The notes: generated by a model not told the origin, from the sequence alone. Positions 46,801-62,301 are shown, counted from the stretch's first letter. The stretch is DNA of 64,000 bases from Hemileia vastatrix (GCA_030280995.1 JASXTE010000015.1:26282501-26346500), one strand, 5' to 3'. A program made the numbers and translations.

Positions 46801-49741
46801 CCATTGTATAAGACTTTATCAAGTCAAAAATCAGTTGTTTCTCATTCTGAGACAGTTGGGGACTAAAAGAAGCATTGGAAATCTCTTTCTCCAACTCAAG
46901 GGGTTCAGAAGTATCCCTCACCTTACTCAATTGTTCAACATTGTTTTCAATGGCCAGAATAGAATTTTCAGAGCTCATCTTGAATTTACTCTTCCCATTT
47001 ACTCCAATTGTGAAGCAATTGTTTTCAGGATCCAGTTTGATTCCAAAATTGGTCAATATTTCATTTCCAATAATGAACCAATCACTGCAATGATCATTTT
47101 CCATTACTACAAATTCACAGACAGCACTTACATATCCTTTATTGTATCTAAAGAATACAGGTGTTGTGTATTTGCCTATAGGACATAGGACAGAACCAAA
47201 ACCTCTCCAATTCTTAGATTTTACTGGATACAGTCTGTCCGAATACTTACCATCTAGTCTCTGTAATTTTTTAACAGATACTACACTCCCAGAATCCCCT
47301 GTATCCAATACAACATGTACCTCTTTGCCACATATTATAACAGGTGATCTTATAGGAGTTACTTTGTAAGTATGTTGACTCACATCTTTTATTATTTCAG
47401 CTTCTTCTATGGAAGTTAAAGATGGGTCTATGGAGGTCATAGCTTGATCCACGATCATAATATCTTGTTCTACTACATATACCTCATTTTCATCACTGTA
47501 AGAAATGTTACTTTTACAATCATCACTTTTATCCTCCAGCTCCTCCTCTTGGGGTTCAGAATCAGACTCAGTAGGCTTCTCAATAACATTTATCCTTTTC
47601 TTACAGGTATGTCCCTTCACCCATGGTTCACTACATTTATAGCAAGTGTTATTTTCATTTTTCTTTGGTACAAGAGGAGCAATAGCTTTCTTCCTCTCTA
47701 CTGGTACCTTAGAATTAGTGTGTACATGTTTCACAACATCATTACTCATTTTTTAATTGCTATACCTTGGCTTAATCTTGTGGTTCAATAACATTTCATT
47801 GCATATGTTGATAAATCTAGAAGTGTCCCTTATGGTGTCAGTTCTGGAAACAATAATATCTCTTACAGAGATAGGCAATTTGTACAAAATCTTTTCCTTC
47901 CACTCATCATAATCCATCCTAGGGTCCATAGCTTTAATAATTTTTATTAAATTCATTAAAAACACCATAGGCTTTTCACCTATCCCTGGATTATACCTAG
48001 TCTTTTCATACAACCTCTGTTGGGTTAAACTGAATTTCGGGCCACCAAATTGTCTCTCAAGTAGTGTCTTCCATTCTTTCCAGGAATAGTTTACACCATC
48101 ACTCAGAACATATCCAAACCATAACAAAGCTACATCTTTAAATAAGGATATTAACTTAGATGTAATTTCTTCATCAGGTAGTTTTTATGAAAACTGCAGG
48201 TTATCAATTCTTTGAATGAATTTCTGCCAGTCAGATTTTACATCACCATCAAATGAAGGATATTGGTCCAGCTTGGGCCAATTCTTCTGGTTTTTCCAGG
48301 CTTCCTTAATCTGATTAATATTAAGTAATTCACTTACTTTGGATAAGTGATCATTGATTTCATCTTTTACTTATTTATGGCTTACAGAGCCCTTAGTATA
48401 AATAATATCATCCAACTGTTCTATGATAGGCTTCTTATAAGATTCCTTTATGTCATTTTCAGTTCTATTAGTATAAGCTGTTGCATCATTCTTGAATTCC
48501 AGGTTAGTGTCTTTAAAAATATTTTCCACTTCAACTTCCAGAACTTTTACTCTTTCCTTTAGTACAGGCAGTTGGCTCAGTGAATTATTAACACTGGAAA
48601 ATGACAGTTTTACTCTTGCTTCAATTTTAACCATTGAACTTTGGAATTTATCCAATTTATTGTTTAAATTCTCCAATTCAGATGTCAAGACTTTACTTTC
48701 ATATCTCAAATCAATATTGTCCTGCTCCAATTTCTTCAATTGTTCCGCTGTCATGTTCAGTGTATTAGCATAAGATAATAAAACACCATCCATATTATTG
48801 TGAGGCTCATCATTGAATTTCTCCAAATGCCCAATTCTAGTTAAGAGTTTCCTCATAATCTTAGACTCAATAGGATGTTCCTTTACAAATGTTCCAAGAA
48901 TCTGATCATTCATCTCAGAGTATTTATCATTTAACTCAGAAGGCAACTCAAGCTTTTCTTCTTTAATTTCAATAATTTTTTCTTTATCAATAAAACTGTT
49001 TATTTCATTATTAAAGGAAAGATTTAGATCATTATTGTCAAATGAATACCCCTTTAAATCATTAGTAATCTTATCCATCACCTCCTCCTCCAACTCATTA
49101 CCTATAAACAATTGGTTGTTAGTAATTGGTTGTTGGTGAGGTAATGAATTACTTACCAAGGCCTTACTCCGCCTCCCCTTTCTCTTCTTCCCCTTCCTCT
49201 GTAAGGGTGACTTCTGCCTTGATGAGGCGTTTCTGAGTGGTGGCTGTTGTAGTTCTGGGAGTAGCGATCCTATTTCCACTTGCTTACTTGTATCATTATC
49301 TCCTCTTGAGGAGTGGCTAAGTTGGCTGGTGGCACTGGATTTGTAGGAGCTGGGACCACTGAGGTGGGTTGAGCTTTTAATGTGATCAATGATTAGTTGA
49401 TTTCCATAAAGCCCTGGTCTGATATCTTTTCTAAGGTGTTGATCTGATGCTGTAGAGTGACATACTTTTCCTGAAGCGCCTTTTTTTTCTGGAGTAGGAG
49501 TTGTAACTGCTCTGGCACAGTGCTCTTTCCCTTTTTGATTGATATGGAGCTGTGGAGCTTGTCTTTTTCTCCCACAGTCATTGGGGGGGTTATTGTGGAG
49601 ATGGTGGTAGGTGTGCTTGGGCTGGCTTGGTCGACCATTATTATTTCCTGGGGCATAATTTATATTAACTCTAACTCTCAGATCATAGTGCTTTATGGGT
49701 TTAGCATTTATTCTTACCTTATCATTGTTTAAATCACTCAT
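43807..49741 (-). pseudogene. Gag-Pol of element M, broken by nonsense mutations
   Basis: Gag-frame ATG at 49741, open to a stop at 48371 (456 codons), which includes both intron-like segments and a long coiled coil. Collinear with element A after that: Gag core (47753-48330), zinc knuckle CYKCSEPWVKGHTC (about 47620-47660), protease VVLDTGDSGSVVS (about 47280), RT with VYIDDIIVF (about 46215), RNase H (45137-45937), integrase (44255-45124) and a chromodomain ending at 43807. Stops at about 48188, 47751, 45956, 45581, 45137, 44852 and 44750, and a shift near 44270. RT itself is open over 597 codons. The stops at 45581 and 44852 coincide with those in element D. Confidence 0.92.
49153..49741 (-). 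pseudogene. Overlapping spliced +1-frame protein of element M (homologue of the element A accessory frame), broken
   Basis: Exon 1 is 49718-49741 (8 codons). Intron 1 is 49648-49717 (70 nt, GTAAGA...CCCCAG). Exon 2 from 49647 is in the +1 frame: MVDQASPSTPTT, a coiled coil (QLQLLLQKKKALQEKYVTLQ), a Pro-rich part, WKxDRY in place of WKWDYL, a basic tail (HPYRGRGRRERGG) and Pro-Trp-TAA at 49153. Two stops (TAA near 49396, TAG near 49272 at the second Trp of WKW) disable it. Intron 2 is 49102-49156 (55 nt, GTAAGT, TACTAAC, TTTATAG). Splice positions, phases, domain order and the Pro-Trp ending match element A although the sequences are otherwise far diverged. Confidence 0.65.
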
Positions 49742-50345
49742 TTTTTATGTGTGTTTAACAATATATAAAAGAAAAGACTGTCATATTTATCAGTTTTAAA
49801 TGATTATATCACTATTCAAAGCAATATTTCTTACTTAATAGGATTATAAAGTGCCTCAAAAGTCAAACTTGCTTTTATAATGCGGGTCACTTGTACCTGG
49901 ACAGATCTACTAAAGGGTAGCAAGTCACAAAGGTTTAATATATTGATTATTATTTCAAATAAAACCAATTTTTTAGCCTTTATTTTATCAATAATAACTG
50001 ATTAACTTACTAGGATTATAACTTTATTGATCTGTAATAAAAGAATCAAAATATTATTTATTATACTACTAGCTTTATTTATCTGAAAAGTGCACAATTT
50101 TAATTGGTCTTTGTCAGATCTTTACTAAGAGTTATACTCAATTAGTAGTAATATGGTGTGGTATTTTATACTTCACACTCTTATATATATATATGGCTTC
50201 TTTTTCTGTTTTAATCATAATATATAATGTGATACCCTCTGTAAACAATCCAATTAATATTGGGATTATTTATACTACAGTAATATTTGAATGAATTTTA
50301 CTTACTGGAGTAGATCAACACAATTCTTGAGGAAAGGTGCCCAAT
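49742..50345 (-). other. 5' leader of M, with candidate primer-binding site
   Basis: No gene. On the minus strand the LTR is followed by AT and then TGGGCACCTTTCC (50331-50343), matching the candidate primer sites of A and A2. Confidence 0.5.
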
Positions 50346-51893
50346 TGTCAGGCTGAATTACTATTAAGTGCTCAGAAATATTGTTGTCTAGAAGTAAATA
50401 TGGTCCAGAATGAATATTAGTTGTCCACCAATCCAATTTAAAGTAAAATATAATATCAACTCAAATATTAGTAACCTGTATATTAATAATCTCACTAATA
50501 TAAATATAAAAGGCACTTACAATTGACAGAAAAAAAGAATAAAAATTATATTTAAAAGGCTAATGATTGTAATCAGATAAAGTATATTATATATAATATA
50601 AGATTGTATTGTTTTTGTATAAAATGATTGAATTGAATGATGATTTTTATCCACCAATATTCCCCTCTATATATACCCAAAAACCCTAGAGTACATTCCC
50701 CTGATTCCCAGACCTACTACACTGCTATCCCCGGCCATTACAGAACTTTGAGGGCACTCATCTCCCCATGGCATCCACTTCAAGCAGTTTCAAAGGCCCA
50801 GTTACCAAGAAAACTTCCTCCTCACAAAAGAAGATACAAGTACATGTCACTATAACCCCAAAATAAGGAATAAACCCCAAATAAGAATGACTGGTGCCCA
50901 AAGCACTGATTGTGCATGACTACAAGTAAAAGAACCAATTAAAAATAACCAATAAAGGAACCAAATATAAAGCCTCATTAGATGATAACCATAAAAATTA
51001 TTAATGGAACCAATATAACTAATTTCCCACACAAAATATACCATTCCCATGCCCAACAATTGACCCAATATCCCAATCCAGAGACCAGAAGAGGTGTGGT
51101 AAGTCCAGGGGATGTTCCCATAGAATTGACAGGTAGTTTAAAGCGTGAATTATTGATCTTTTGGGTGAATATATGCATTTGAGGCGTAATTGAGACCTTC
51201 TGGGTGCATACCTTGAGGTAACTGATGCTGTCTGTGCATATAATAAGGTTTTATGATGTCATCACTTAATTAATATACTTATTAAGAATATCCCACTTAA
51301 TTCTTAAGTGATGCCATAAGGGGTAACCACCTATAAAGTAATTACTTAGGCCAAAATGACTAATTATGTTAATAATGCATATTAACATATGGGATTTATG
51401 CAGGCAGCATAATACCACTACAAAAAAGCCATTTTTGCATGACAAAAACTTAATATTGAAAAGTCATATTTTAAAACTTTTTAATAGCCTATTATATTTT
51501 CCTGATAGAGGGAAATAAAACTGTCCAAGCACAATTTTGATACCTTTAAAAAAAGTGCGCATATACCCAGCTTTTAGTATGAATTAATAGCGCATTTTGC
51601 TAAAAACTCATAATAAAATGCAATAAACAACTTAAGACCACTTAATAAGATATAATAACATAATATTAAGTCCTTAAAACTTATTGGAATTACATTATAC
51701 TTATACTTAAGTACTTAAGACTTAATAAAAGTACTTATTTAACCTTTCTAAGGTGTTTTATTATATTATATTGGAGCATTAAGGTAATCAATTCAGGTAT
51801 CACTTCTCTGTTACTTTTCCACAAGTCTTAGACATGCATCTAACATCTTTTTGATGCTCCATTTACTCAGTCCTGGAGGAACCAAGGCTGACA
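50346..51893 (-). repeat. 5' LTR of M
   Basis: 1548 bp, TGTCAGCC...CCTGACA on the minus strand. Uninterrupted; contains the CACTACAAAA target (about 51412) that E used in the 3' LTR. Confidence 0.9.
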
Positions 51894-52451
51894 AAAACCA
51901 GTATAAAATGAAAGAGTCTTTTCCTTCTTGTATTTGGCTCAGTAATGCTTGAAACATTCAGACATCTGTTTAGGCAAAAGATCAATCCTTCCCTTTGTCT
52001 TATTTTGTAATTCATTGGCCATTAGAAGATAGCCATTGTCTTTTGATACAGGGGGCCATCCTACTTTAGTTGAATTCTCAGCACCAAAAAAAGAATTGAA
52101 ATTTGTTTTTATTTTTAGCCAGTTGATAGGTATGAGATGATCATCTTTTTTTAGCTGAGCAGGGGAAAGAGGGAGTAATGGGATTTGAAGAAAAACTGGG
52201 TGAAGGCTGCCTTTGAGAAGCTCTATGATGACGGGGCATGTTGAGATATTTGAAGGTTAAAAGGAGAAGAAAAAACAGATGAGATGGGGAGGGGTTTTGA
52301 ATGGAAACGAATAGACAGGATGGGAGTGCCCAGCAAGGTAGGGAGGCTGGCACATCCTGAAAGTTGTCCAAGATGTGGTTATGAAAAATTGAGGATAAAA
52401 ATGTCAGATAAAGGTGAATATTGACACATAAAAGGTCTAATAAACCAATTA

Positions 52452-52648
52452 GGGGGTATCAATGTTAGAAACTTCCATTTCAAAATACCTATTTTTTCCA
52501 CCAAATCAACCATGATTATTTTTTTAAATATTCCATATTGTGCCCCCAAAGCACCTTTTTACTGAGAATTAATGTCAAGTTTGTGGCTTTATTTTTGTGT
52601 TGTGAAATACCTTTTAAATCATTACACATTTCTAACTTTGATACCCCC
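52452..52648. mobile_element. MITE with GGGGGTATCAA termini near the right end of T1
   Basis: Starts GGGGGTATCAATGTTAGAAA, ends TTTCTAACTTTGATACCCCC. Flanks AATTA and TATTA differ by one base. Interior nearly the same as 22596-22793. Shares terminal sequence with T1, so it is probably a deletion derivative mobilised by the same transposase. Confidence 0.75.
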
Positions 52649-52750
52649 TATTATTAGCAAAAATAATTGCGGAAAATAATTGGGGTATAATGATTTTTAT
52701 ACGCAATAGATTTAATTGTGGATCAGTCAACATTGATACCCCCTAATATA

Positions 52751-54661
52751 TTAAAATCTACCACCACACCACCTTTTTTTTAAATTTTCTTTCATTTTAT
52801 ATAGAATCTCCATATCATCAGCATTGCATAAATTATATTCTTTCAGCAATTCAAGCTGTTTAATGTCACTTCTCCTCATCTCACAGTCCAACTTTTCGAA
52901 ATTTATTCTCATATTTTGCTGATTAATTTTCATATTTTATTCTTCAAGTTCAATTTTTTTTTGTTGAGAATTGTTACCGGACGACCTACACACAAGTTTG
53001 AGGGTGCTCCTGAAAGTGAGATGAAGGGAAAAGTTTAGAAAGTTCTTTGAAGCACAGAGGGAATGTTGGAGGAAGTGATTTGAAGATGACTCAAAGGAAG
53101 AGCTACTGCTTCGAGGTATGTTTGATAAGAATCTTAATATAATTTAAGGTAATACTAATATTCTTAAGATCTCACAAAGGGTTGTAAACTCAACAATCAA
53201 ATATTTAAATTTAGAAATGATTATTGAGAAAATAAGGAAAGGTACAATAACAATGATTTAACTTGCAGTTTTACCACTATTAACTATAAATATGTTTTAT
53301 AATTTAATTCTAAAGAAATATCGAACCAAAATCCAACCCCTTTTATATCTATTACTCCTCCTTGCATTGACCTCATACCCATCCATCATTCCGCACACCA
53401 CAGACCTTCAAAATTACACCCGTTACACCTGGACCCTCCTCACTAACATCTGTTAACCCTTTAATCCTCCAATAACCATTCCGTCCATGCTCACTACCCC
53501 TTTTTAATAACCCACAGATACTTAATAAACCCTTTAGCAGAATATTGCATTGACTATTGCACTGTGCGTCGCTTATCGAAGAAAAGACTAAACACACTTT
53601 TGAGAAATTGACTAATTTAGATTTAAAGTTTAGATTAGCGCAGTTGAATAGTGAGTACACAAAGGGAAGTTGCCGTTGCTATGTAGAATTGCTTTCTGCG
53701 CTTCGAGTATGGATTTAGACCTCTGTTTTATTGATTTAATGAGCTGCTTTTGCCTCAAGTGTCATGTGGCGTGTGACAAGAATTAGTCTTTCCTTTTGAG
53801 TCAAGATTTGCTCTTTTGTGAGTTCAAGTTGGTCTTGAGCTCTGTCAAGTTGTTTTTCTGATATACCTAATTTTTTTTAGCTAACTCATTACTGTCAAAC
53901 ATAGCTTCTATTCTTTTTTCAGCTGTGCCATTGTAACATGAAAAGCCTTCTTTCTTTTCTGCTTCAGAAGATTCTGCATGTTGGCACTTTTTTGCTGCTT
54001 TCTGACCAAGTGGACTTTCATTGTATGATGGAGAAGGTGAGGCTGGACAGCTGCTTGATTCCATTTGGATGCTTGTTTGACTAGAAAAACTATGTACACA
54101 TGATCTTTTGGTACTCAAACTGGTTTCTAATGGGGCCATTCTTTGTGCACTCTTATAACTGTCTAAAGGTGAGTTTCTGTTAGGTTCTAAACACCATTTT
54201 GGAGCAAATTTGAGTTTCTCCCAAACTAATAAACTCTTGAATGTAGTTTTACATTGATCTTGATAGATTGAAAGTGCACTCCAGATCCAATTGCTTGGGC
54301 TTGTTCCACTGGGTGGATTTCTCTCAATACCATGTTATATAGCACTAAATTTAAGAGTTGATGTGTTCAAGGCTTGCCATCTAGTGTTAGATAGAGGTGC
54401 TATAAGCCATTATTCAGTTGTTAGATATTTTAGTAGTAATAATCAAAACTTTACTGACTTGATTTTAATCTGTTCAAAATCTCTGTAGTGCAGTTTACTA
54501 TGAGCATTAAAGTGTGCTTCTATTTTCTTGTAAAATGTTTTGCCTGACTGCAATGTAGAAAACTCAGGTTGCTTGCTAACTGGTATCCAAGATATTGCTA
54601 GTTGTTCTTCTTCCTGGGGGTTCCAGTTTGGAGATTGCTTTTTTCTAGGATCGTTTGACAT
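52751..54661 (-). pseudogene. Myb/NAM-like gene 2, broken and split by a solo LTR
   Basis: ATG at 54661: a basic start (MSNDPRKKQSPNW), then a trihelix/Myb-like segment with WNPQEEEQLAISW and GKTFYKKIEAHFNAHSKL. A stop at 54443 follows, then a NAM-associated-like segment (about 54240-54180; VWEKLKFAPKWCLEPN), a Ser-rich part (53867-54139) and a coiled coil that continues on both sides of the solo LTR 52972-53778. The gene ends at 52751. At least one internal stop, a frameshift near 53870 and a stop near 52936. Such genes are common in transposon-associated families of plants and rust fungi; whether this one was ever a host gene is open. Confidence 0.6.
52972..53778. repeat. Solo LTR of the E family
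   Basis: 807 bp, TGTTACCGG...GTGTGACA on the plus strand, homologous to 28386-29193. Flanked by AGAAT on both sides (52967-52971, 53779-53783). No internal element, so it arose by LTR-LTR recombination. Confidence 0.93.
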
Positions 54662-55743
54662 TTTTGGTTATTTTTGGTTGAGAATTTGCTGCAAGTAGTT
54701 TATAGTAGTCAAAATTGAGGAAATTCGGTGATGAGTAGTGAGTAAAGTGACTTGAAAAGATAATGTGTGAAACGGTGGTGGAATCAAGGGTGTGATTAAG
54801 TATCTTGATGAGCAATGCAAAATGACTTAAAAAATTGGCAGGGAGAGGTGCGAGTTAATGACGCAAAGTAAGTATCTGTAAGTATATATACTTACTTGTA
54901 CCAAACATTTACCAAAATGAATAGCTAATGTGAGGTGTAAATGACATGGTGCCGGAATATGGATCAAAGTAAAAGTTAAGTATGCATGGAGCGGGGTGTT
55001 ACCGACAAGGTGGTAGATGCCCTGAGTGACTACAGAAATCAGTGGTTACTGTAGGGGTTCAATGAGCCAACGCACAGATATGATGTCAAAAGTCAGTAAC
55101 TTGGGCATACCGACATGATCTACCAACACAGAAGTAAATGCACTAATGAAACATGGAGGGTAGAATTATTACGCCACAAAAAAAAAAAAAAAGATCTGGC
55201 GCATCTGCAAAAAGCTGGCGATGTCTAACTTCCTTATTAATTGAATGCAAAATAGGGTTTGATGACGCAAAAAACTTCAATCTCTAGGGTTGATTTTTTT
55301 TATCTCTTCACGAAAACCCTTCTCAATATATTCACCATATTCTCATGATTATTCACTAGAAGTATTGACCATTTGAAAGACATGTTCCTCATTGATTCAA
55401 GTCTACGGTTGCTCCAAACTATACTAAACAAATGGCAACTTGTCAACCATTCAAGAATTTAAAAACCTTCATACTGTTTAGATTTTCAACTGAAAATGCT
55501 TGATTTCTAATTCGGTAGGAAGAGACATCATTATGTAGAGAAAATACATCCAGTTTAATTTATTTTTTCAAGCAGGACCAAACAGTCAAAGAACCCGTTT
55601 CAGACGAAGGACCAGCATTGACAACATCTTGTACTAAAAATATCAGGAAAAAAAAAGCTATAAAATCAAACCGGGCAGAAGACAATCAAAGCAAAGGAGA
55701 AAAGCTAAGGAATAAGAAGAAATTAATAGTGTATGGGAATTGT
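54662..55743. other. Intergenic; no gene seen
   Basis: Between Myb/NAM-like gene 2 and calmodulin. A short palindromic AAGTATATATACTTA lies near 54886 and an A15 run near 55177. The last few hundred bases probably include the calmodulin 3' UTR (minus strand). Confidence 0.5.
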
Positions 55744-58151
<2,408 letters not shown>

Positions 58152-58230
58152 CGAGCCTGCTACCCGTCTGCGTAGCAGACGGGTAGTAGGCTCGCACACA
58201 CATCCGGACCTTCGGCCCGGATGTGTGTGC
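58152..58230. repeat. Two abutting GC-rich hairpins
   Basis: 58152-58194: arms of about 20 with one mismatch (CGAGCCTGCTACCCGTCTGC and its inverse). 58194-58230: arms of 17 with one mismatch (GCACACACATCCGGACC), loop TTC. Embedded in AT-rich DNA. Could be a miniature element or a repeat of unknown role. Confidence 0.85.
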
Positions 58231-58545
58231 TATGATAGATATATCTTACAATCTCAGGTTTTTAGTGGAATGAGAGGTTGTGAAATGAGAATTGCTGGTG
58301 AGGCTACTGCATCTAGCGACGCGCAGCCCCGAGTATTCAATGTTGAATCAGTCGGGGTCAGTTAGGTTAGCGGCCGAATATGCTAAGTTTTAGGAAGTTA
58401 GGGCACCAGTTCTTTTATATATATAGATAGATATATAGATATAGATATATAGCTGATTTGATAAGGGAAAAAGGACATTCTATGATGGCGTATTTCTAGC
58501 TTTGATACGCTCTATTGATACACTTCAAAGAACCTGGAAACAATA

Positions 58546-58931
58546 CAGCACATGCTTGTTTCGCCATGGGGCGCAACAATTACGCAACAGTTGTGCAACA
58601 GTTACGGAACAATTGTTTTTGGCACTTAAGACCCAGCTAAGACCTTTAAGTGCCAAAAATAGTTGTTACTTAACTGCTGCGTAATCGTTGCGCCATTGTC
58701 ACTACAATAAATGTTCGTTTCGTCTTGGGGCGCAACAATGGCGCAACGATTACGCAACAGTTAAGTAACAATTATTTTTGGAACTTAAAGGTCATAGGTG
58801 GGTCTTAAGTGCAAAAAACAATTGTTTCGTAACCGTTGCACAACTGTTGCGTAATTGTTGCGCCCCATGGCGAAACAAACATGTGCTGTAGTGTTTTGCG
58901 CCCAAAGACGAAACGAACATTTATTGTAGTG
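58546..58931. repeat. Interleaved foldback repeat (L-T-L'-T')
   Basis: Left arm about 58546-58699 is inverted at about 58734-58888 (landmarks GCGCAACAATTACGCAAC and TTCGCCATGGGGCGC). A second pair starts CACTACAATAAATGTTCG at 58700 and ends with its inverse at 58931. The second pair defines a 232-bp CACTA-ended unit. No gene. Confidence 0.75.
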
Positions 58932-59393
58932 AAAATACCCCGCAGTGTAATAATAGTGTTTTTTTTCTCTCCATTTGTATAAATGCGCTATTCCTTTCAG
59001 GAAATAAAATATCATTTAATTTTTATACCCACGAAATTTTTCACCTTCCAAGGTGTATATAAGACAGTAATCTAAGTTACCAATCGTTTGCTCTTTCTTG
59101 TTGCAGCATACAGCTACATTGAAAATGGTTGGTACAGGTTTCCACAGTTTTGCCTAACTTACCCAGCATTTTCCCTCATTATTTCATCCCGCTAGCCTGC
59201 TGCCCGCCAAAATTGCTGGGTATGTTGAGCAAAATTTTGAAAAGCTGCACCAACCTTTTTCAATTTAGCTGTACCACAATTAAGCATGCAATGTAATTTT
59301 TGACATTTTTTTTTTTTTGACTGTGTAGTTTTTCTATTAGTTACAGAGTCGATTAAAGTGTCTCCCATTTGCACTCACAAGCCTTTTATTTCC

Positions 59394-60560
<1,167 letters not shown>

Positions 60561-60599
60561 ATAAGTAAATAAAAATAACTAAATAAAACTAAAGAGCTT

Positions 60600-61161
60600 G
60601 CCAGTAAACTTTGCGCGTGACTATAAGTCATAAATTACTCTAAGAGTAGTGTTCATGTGATTCACTCTGAGGGTGCAAAACTTTTAAATTTTTTATTGAA
60701 TCATCATTAGTTTATAATGTCGACGTCTTCAAGTCAAATTTTTATTTTATAGACTCGTATACTATGAGAAAGCAATTTTCAATAAAAATCCGTTCATTAG
60801 ATAAGTTTCTAGATACTGTAATTCCCAGTGCACCCAAATCCCAAAGCCCCAATGGTAAGCTTGCTCTCTTCACTCGGTGTCAGAATGAAGAGAGGGGACT
60901 TGCGGGCACAGTCTAAATACATAGAAAGCCGCAGTTACGGTTCTCACTATTCTAAACCTAACACCCCCCCTCGCAACAAGGCCTCTAAACCCAACAGACT
61001 AATGTAAAAATAGTAATAAAGAAAATAAAAATAAATAAATAAAATGAAATAAATAGTAAAAAAGAAAAAAATTATGGAGGTCCAATTGAAAGATAAAATA
61101 AACAATTATAAATTTTCAAGCCACCTAAAGACTTCGTCATACAATCTGCTCTTAGATATTT
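60600..61161 (-). mobile_element. Remnant of a copia element: 3' LTR part and RNase H tail
   Basis: On the minus strand, 61161 to about 61080 reads RADCMTKSLGGLKIYN, like the end of copia RNase H. Then come a GC-type polypurine tract (GCGAGGGGGGG, 60964-60974) and TGTTAGG at 60963, a copia-type LTR start. The far LTR end (toward 60600) is not defined. Truncated by element A2 at 61162. Confidence 0.5.
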
Positions 61162-62299
61162 TGTCAGCCAGGCTATTCCAGGAGTCCAGTAAATGATATG
61201 TAACTTATAAAACCTGAAAGAGTGAGTAAGAATTGTATTTAATGAATATAACTTAATATTTTATTGCATAATAAAATTATATAAGTATTTTATTATATAC
61301 AAGTGTTATATTAAATTTATTGGTTATATAAATTTTTATATACAAGTTAAATTGAACATAAGATAATATATTCTACAAATAAGGGCGCATTTTTATGTAT
61401 TTAATAATTATAAATTTATATTTAATTAATTGAAAAACATATATTATAATCATAAGTGTAAAATTGACTTATAATATATTTAAATTAATTATTTAAATTT
61501 ATATATTAAATAACACCTCTCATATAATACTAAACAATAATTAATGACGCTTCTTTTGACCCTTAATTGTGTTAGAAAAAACCAATTAATTAATTTATAC
61601 TAAATTGAGATTAATTACATGTTTTGTTGCGTCAAAGTATTTTTTGTTTCACTTAAAATATCCTTTAATCAGACTGTACCATCTGTTTGGAATTATTTTT
61701 CTCATAGTTCCTATGTTCCAATCTTGTTTAGTTATTCACTATTTTCATTTACTGATTTGGGAATTAATGGCAGGAAAATTGGATTCTTAATTGGGGTTTT
61801 AATTATTTGTTTCATGTTTTTCTCTACATTGTTATGTTTCATTTACTCTTTGATATATTTGTTTTATTCCATTCTAATCATTGTATTTACAAATATAGTA
61901 GCGCTTCAGAGGACCCATTGCCTATAAAAGGGCCTTGGATAATCCCCTTTAGACTCATCACTTATTAAAACACTCAACAAATTAAAAAACTATTTTATTA
62001 CGTTTACATTTTTTTATTAGTAATACAATTCTAATTAAAAGTCTATATAACAAATTAAAGGTTGCTTTAAGTCTGATAGTAATTAAAAGTGTTTGCCGCG
62101 CAGAACCCTTACATTGAATAATATTATTATTAATAAATACTAAGCTTTTGTCATCTCTCAAAGTTGCTCGCCGTTGTTTTCCCTCTTAAATAAATTAAAT
62201 ATATTATTACAAATTATTCCCTTTATTTTCCCTTGTCCTCCTCCTTCTCTCCTCCTTTTCTCCCATTTTTCTTACCTTCTTCTAGACGACTGACCGACA
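61162..62299 (+). repeat. 5' LTR of element A2
   Basis: 1138 bp, TGTCAGCC...CCGACA, with TATA at 61923. Clearly diverged from the A LTR. Confidence 0.93.
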
Positions 62300-62301
62300 A
62301 C

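Larger units (their letters stand above)
27312..51893 (-). mobile_element. Element M: gypsy element on minus strand, host of nested insertions
   Basis: Outer ends TGTCAGG (27312) and CTGACA (51893), flanked by a perfect AAAAC duplication (27307-27311 and 51894-51898). Its 5' LTR is 50346-51893, internal coding is 43807-49741, and its 3' LTR is split into 27312-28385 and 43238-43696 by element E. Net length without E is about 9.7 kb. LTR copies have clearly diverged, so it is much older than element A. Confidence 0.92.
26374..52239 (-). pseudogene. Myb/SANT-like gene of T1, split by element M
   Basis: ATG at 52239. The frame passes a one-base shift in an A-run near 52145 and a helix-rich DNA-binding-like region (INWLKIKTNFNSFFGAEN, KQMSECFKHY), with a stop near 51950. 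It is interrupted at 51894 by M and resumes at 27311 on the far side (GITNIDISKGIKSIDDILES). One more stop lies near 27205. Two introns follow, 26972-27021 (50 nt) and 26700-26772 (73 nt), both with GTAAG donors. The last exon has three to four tandem 18-residue units with core LEEKKFKLSLKRDDRA, then a coiled C-terminus ending at 26374. The layout matches Myb/SANT-like accessory proteins of Harbinger-type transposons. At least four disabling changes besides the insertion. Confidence 0.6.
23206..52743. mobile_element. T1: DNA transposon relic (~4.95 kb net) containing a 24.6-kb nest
   Basis: Left end GGGGGTATCAATGTT at 23206 and right end AACATTGATACCCCC at 52743, with further inverted similarity (GATCC, CAATTA) inside. 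Both ends are flanked by TAATA. After subtracting element M the net length is about 4.95 kb. It would carry a Myb/SANT-like gene on the minus strand and a possible gene remnant on the plus strand, the two-gene plan of PIF/Harbinger elements. Family assignment is inference. Confidence 0.55.
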
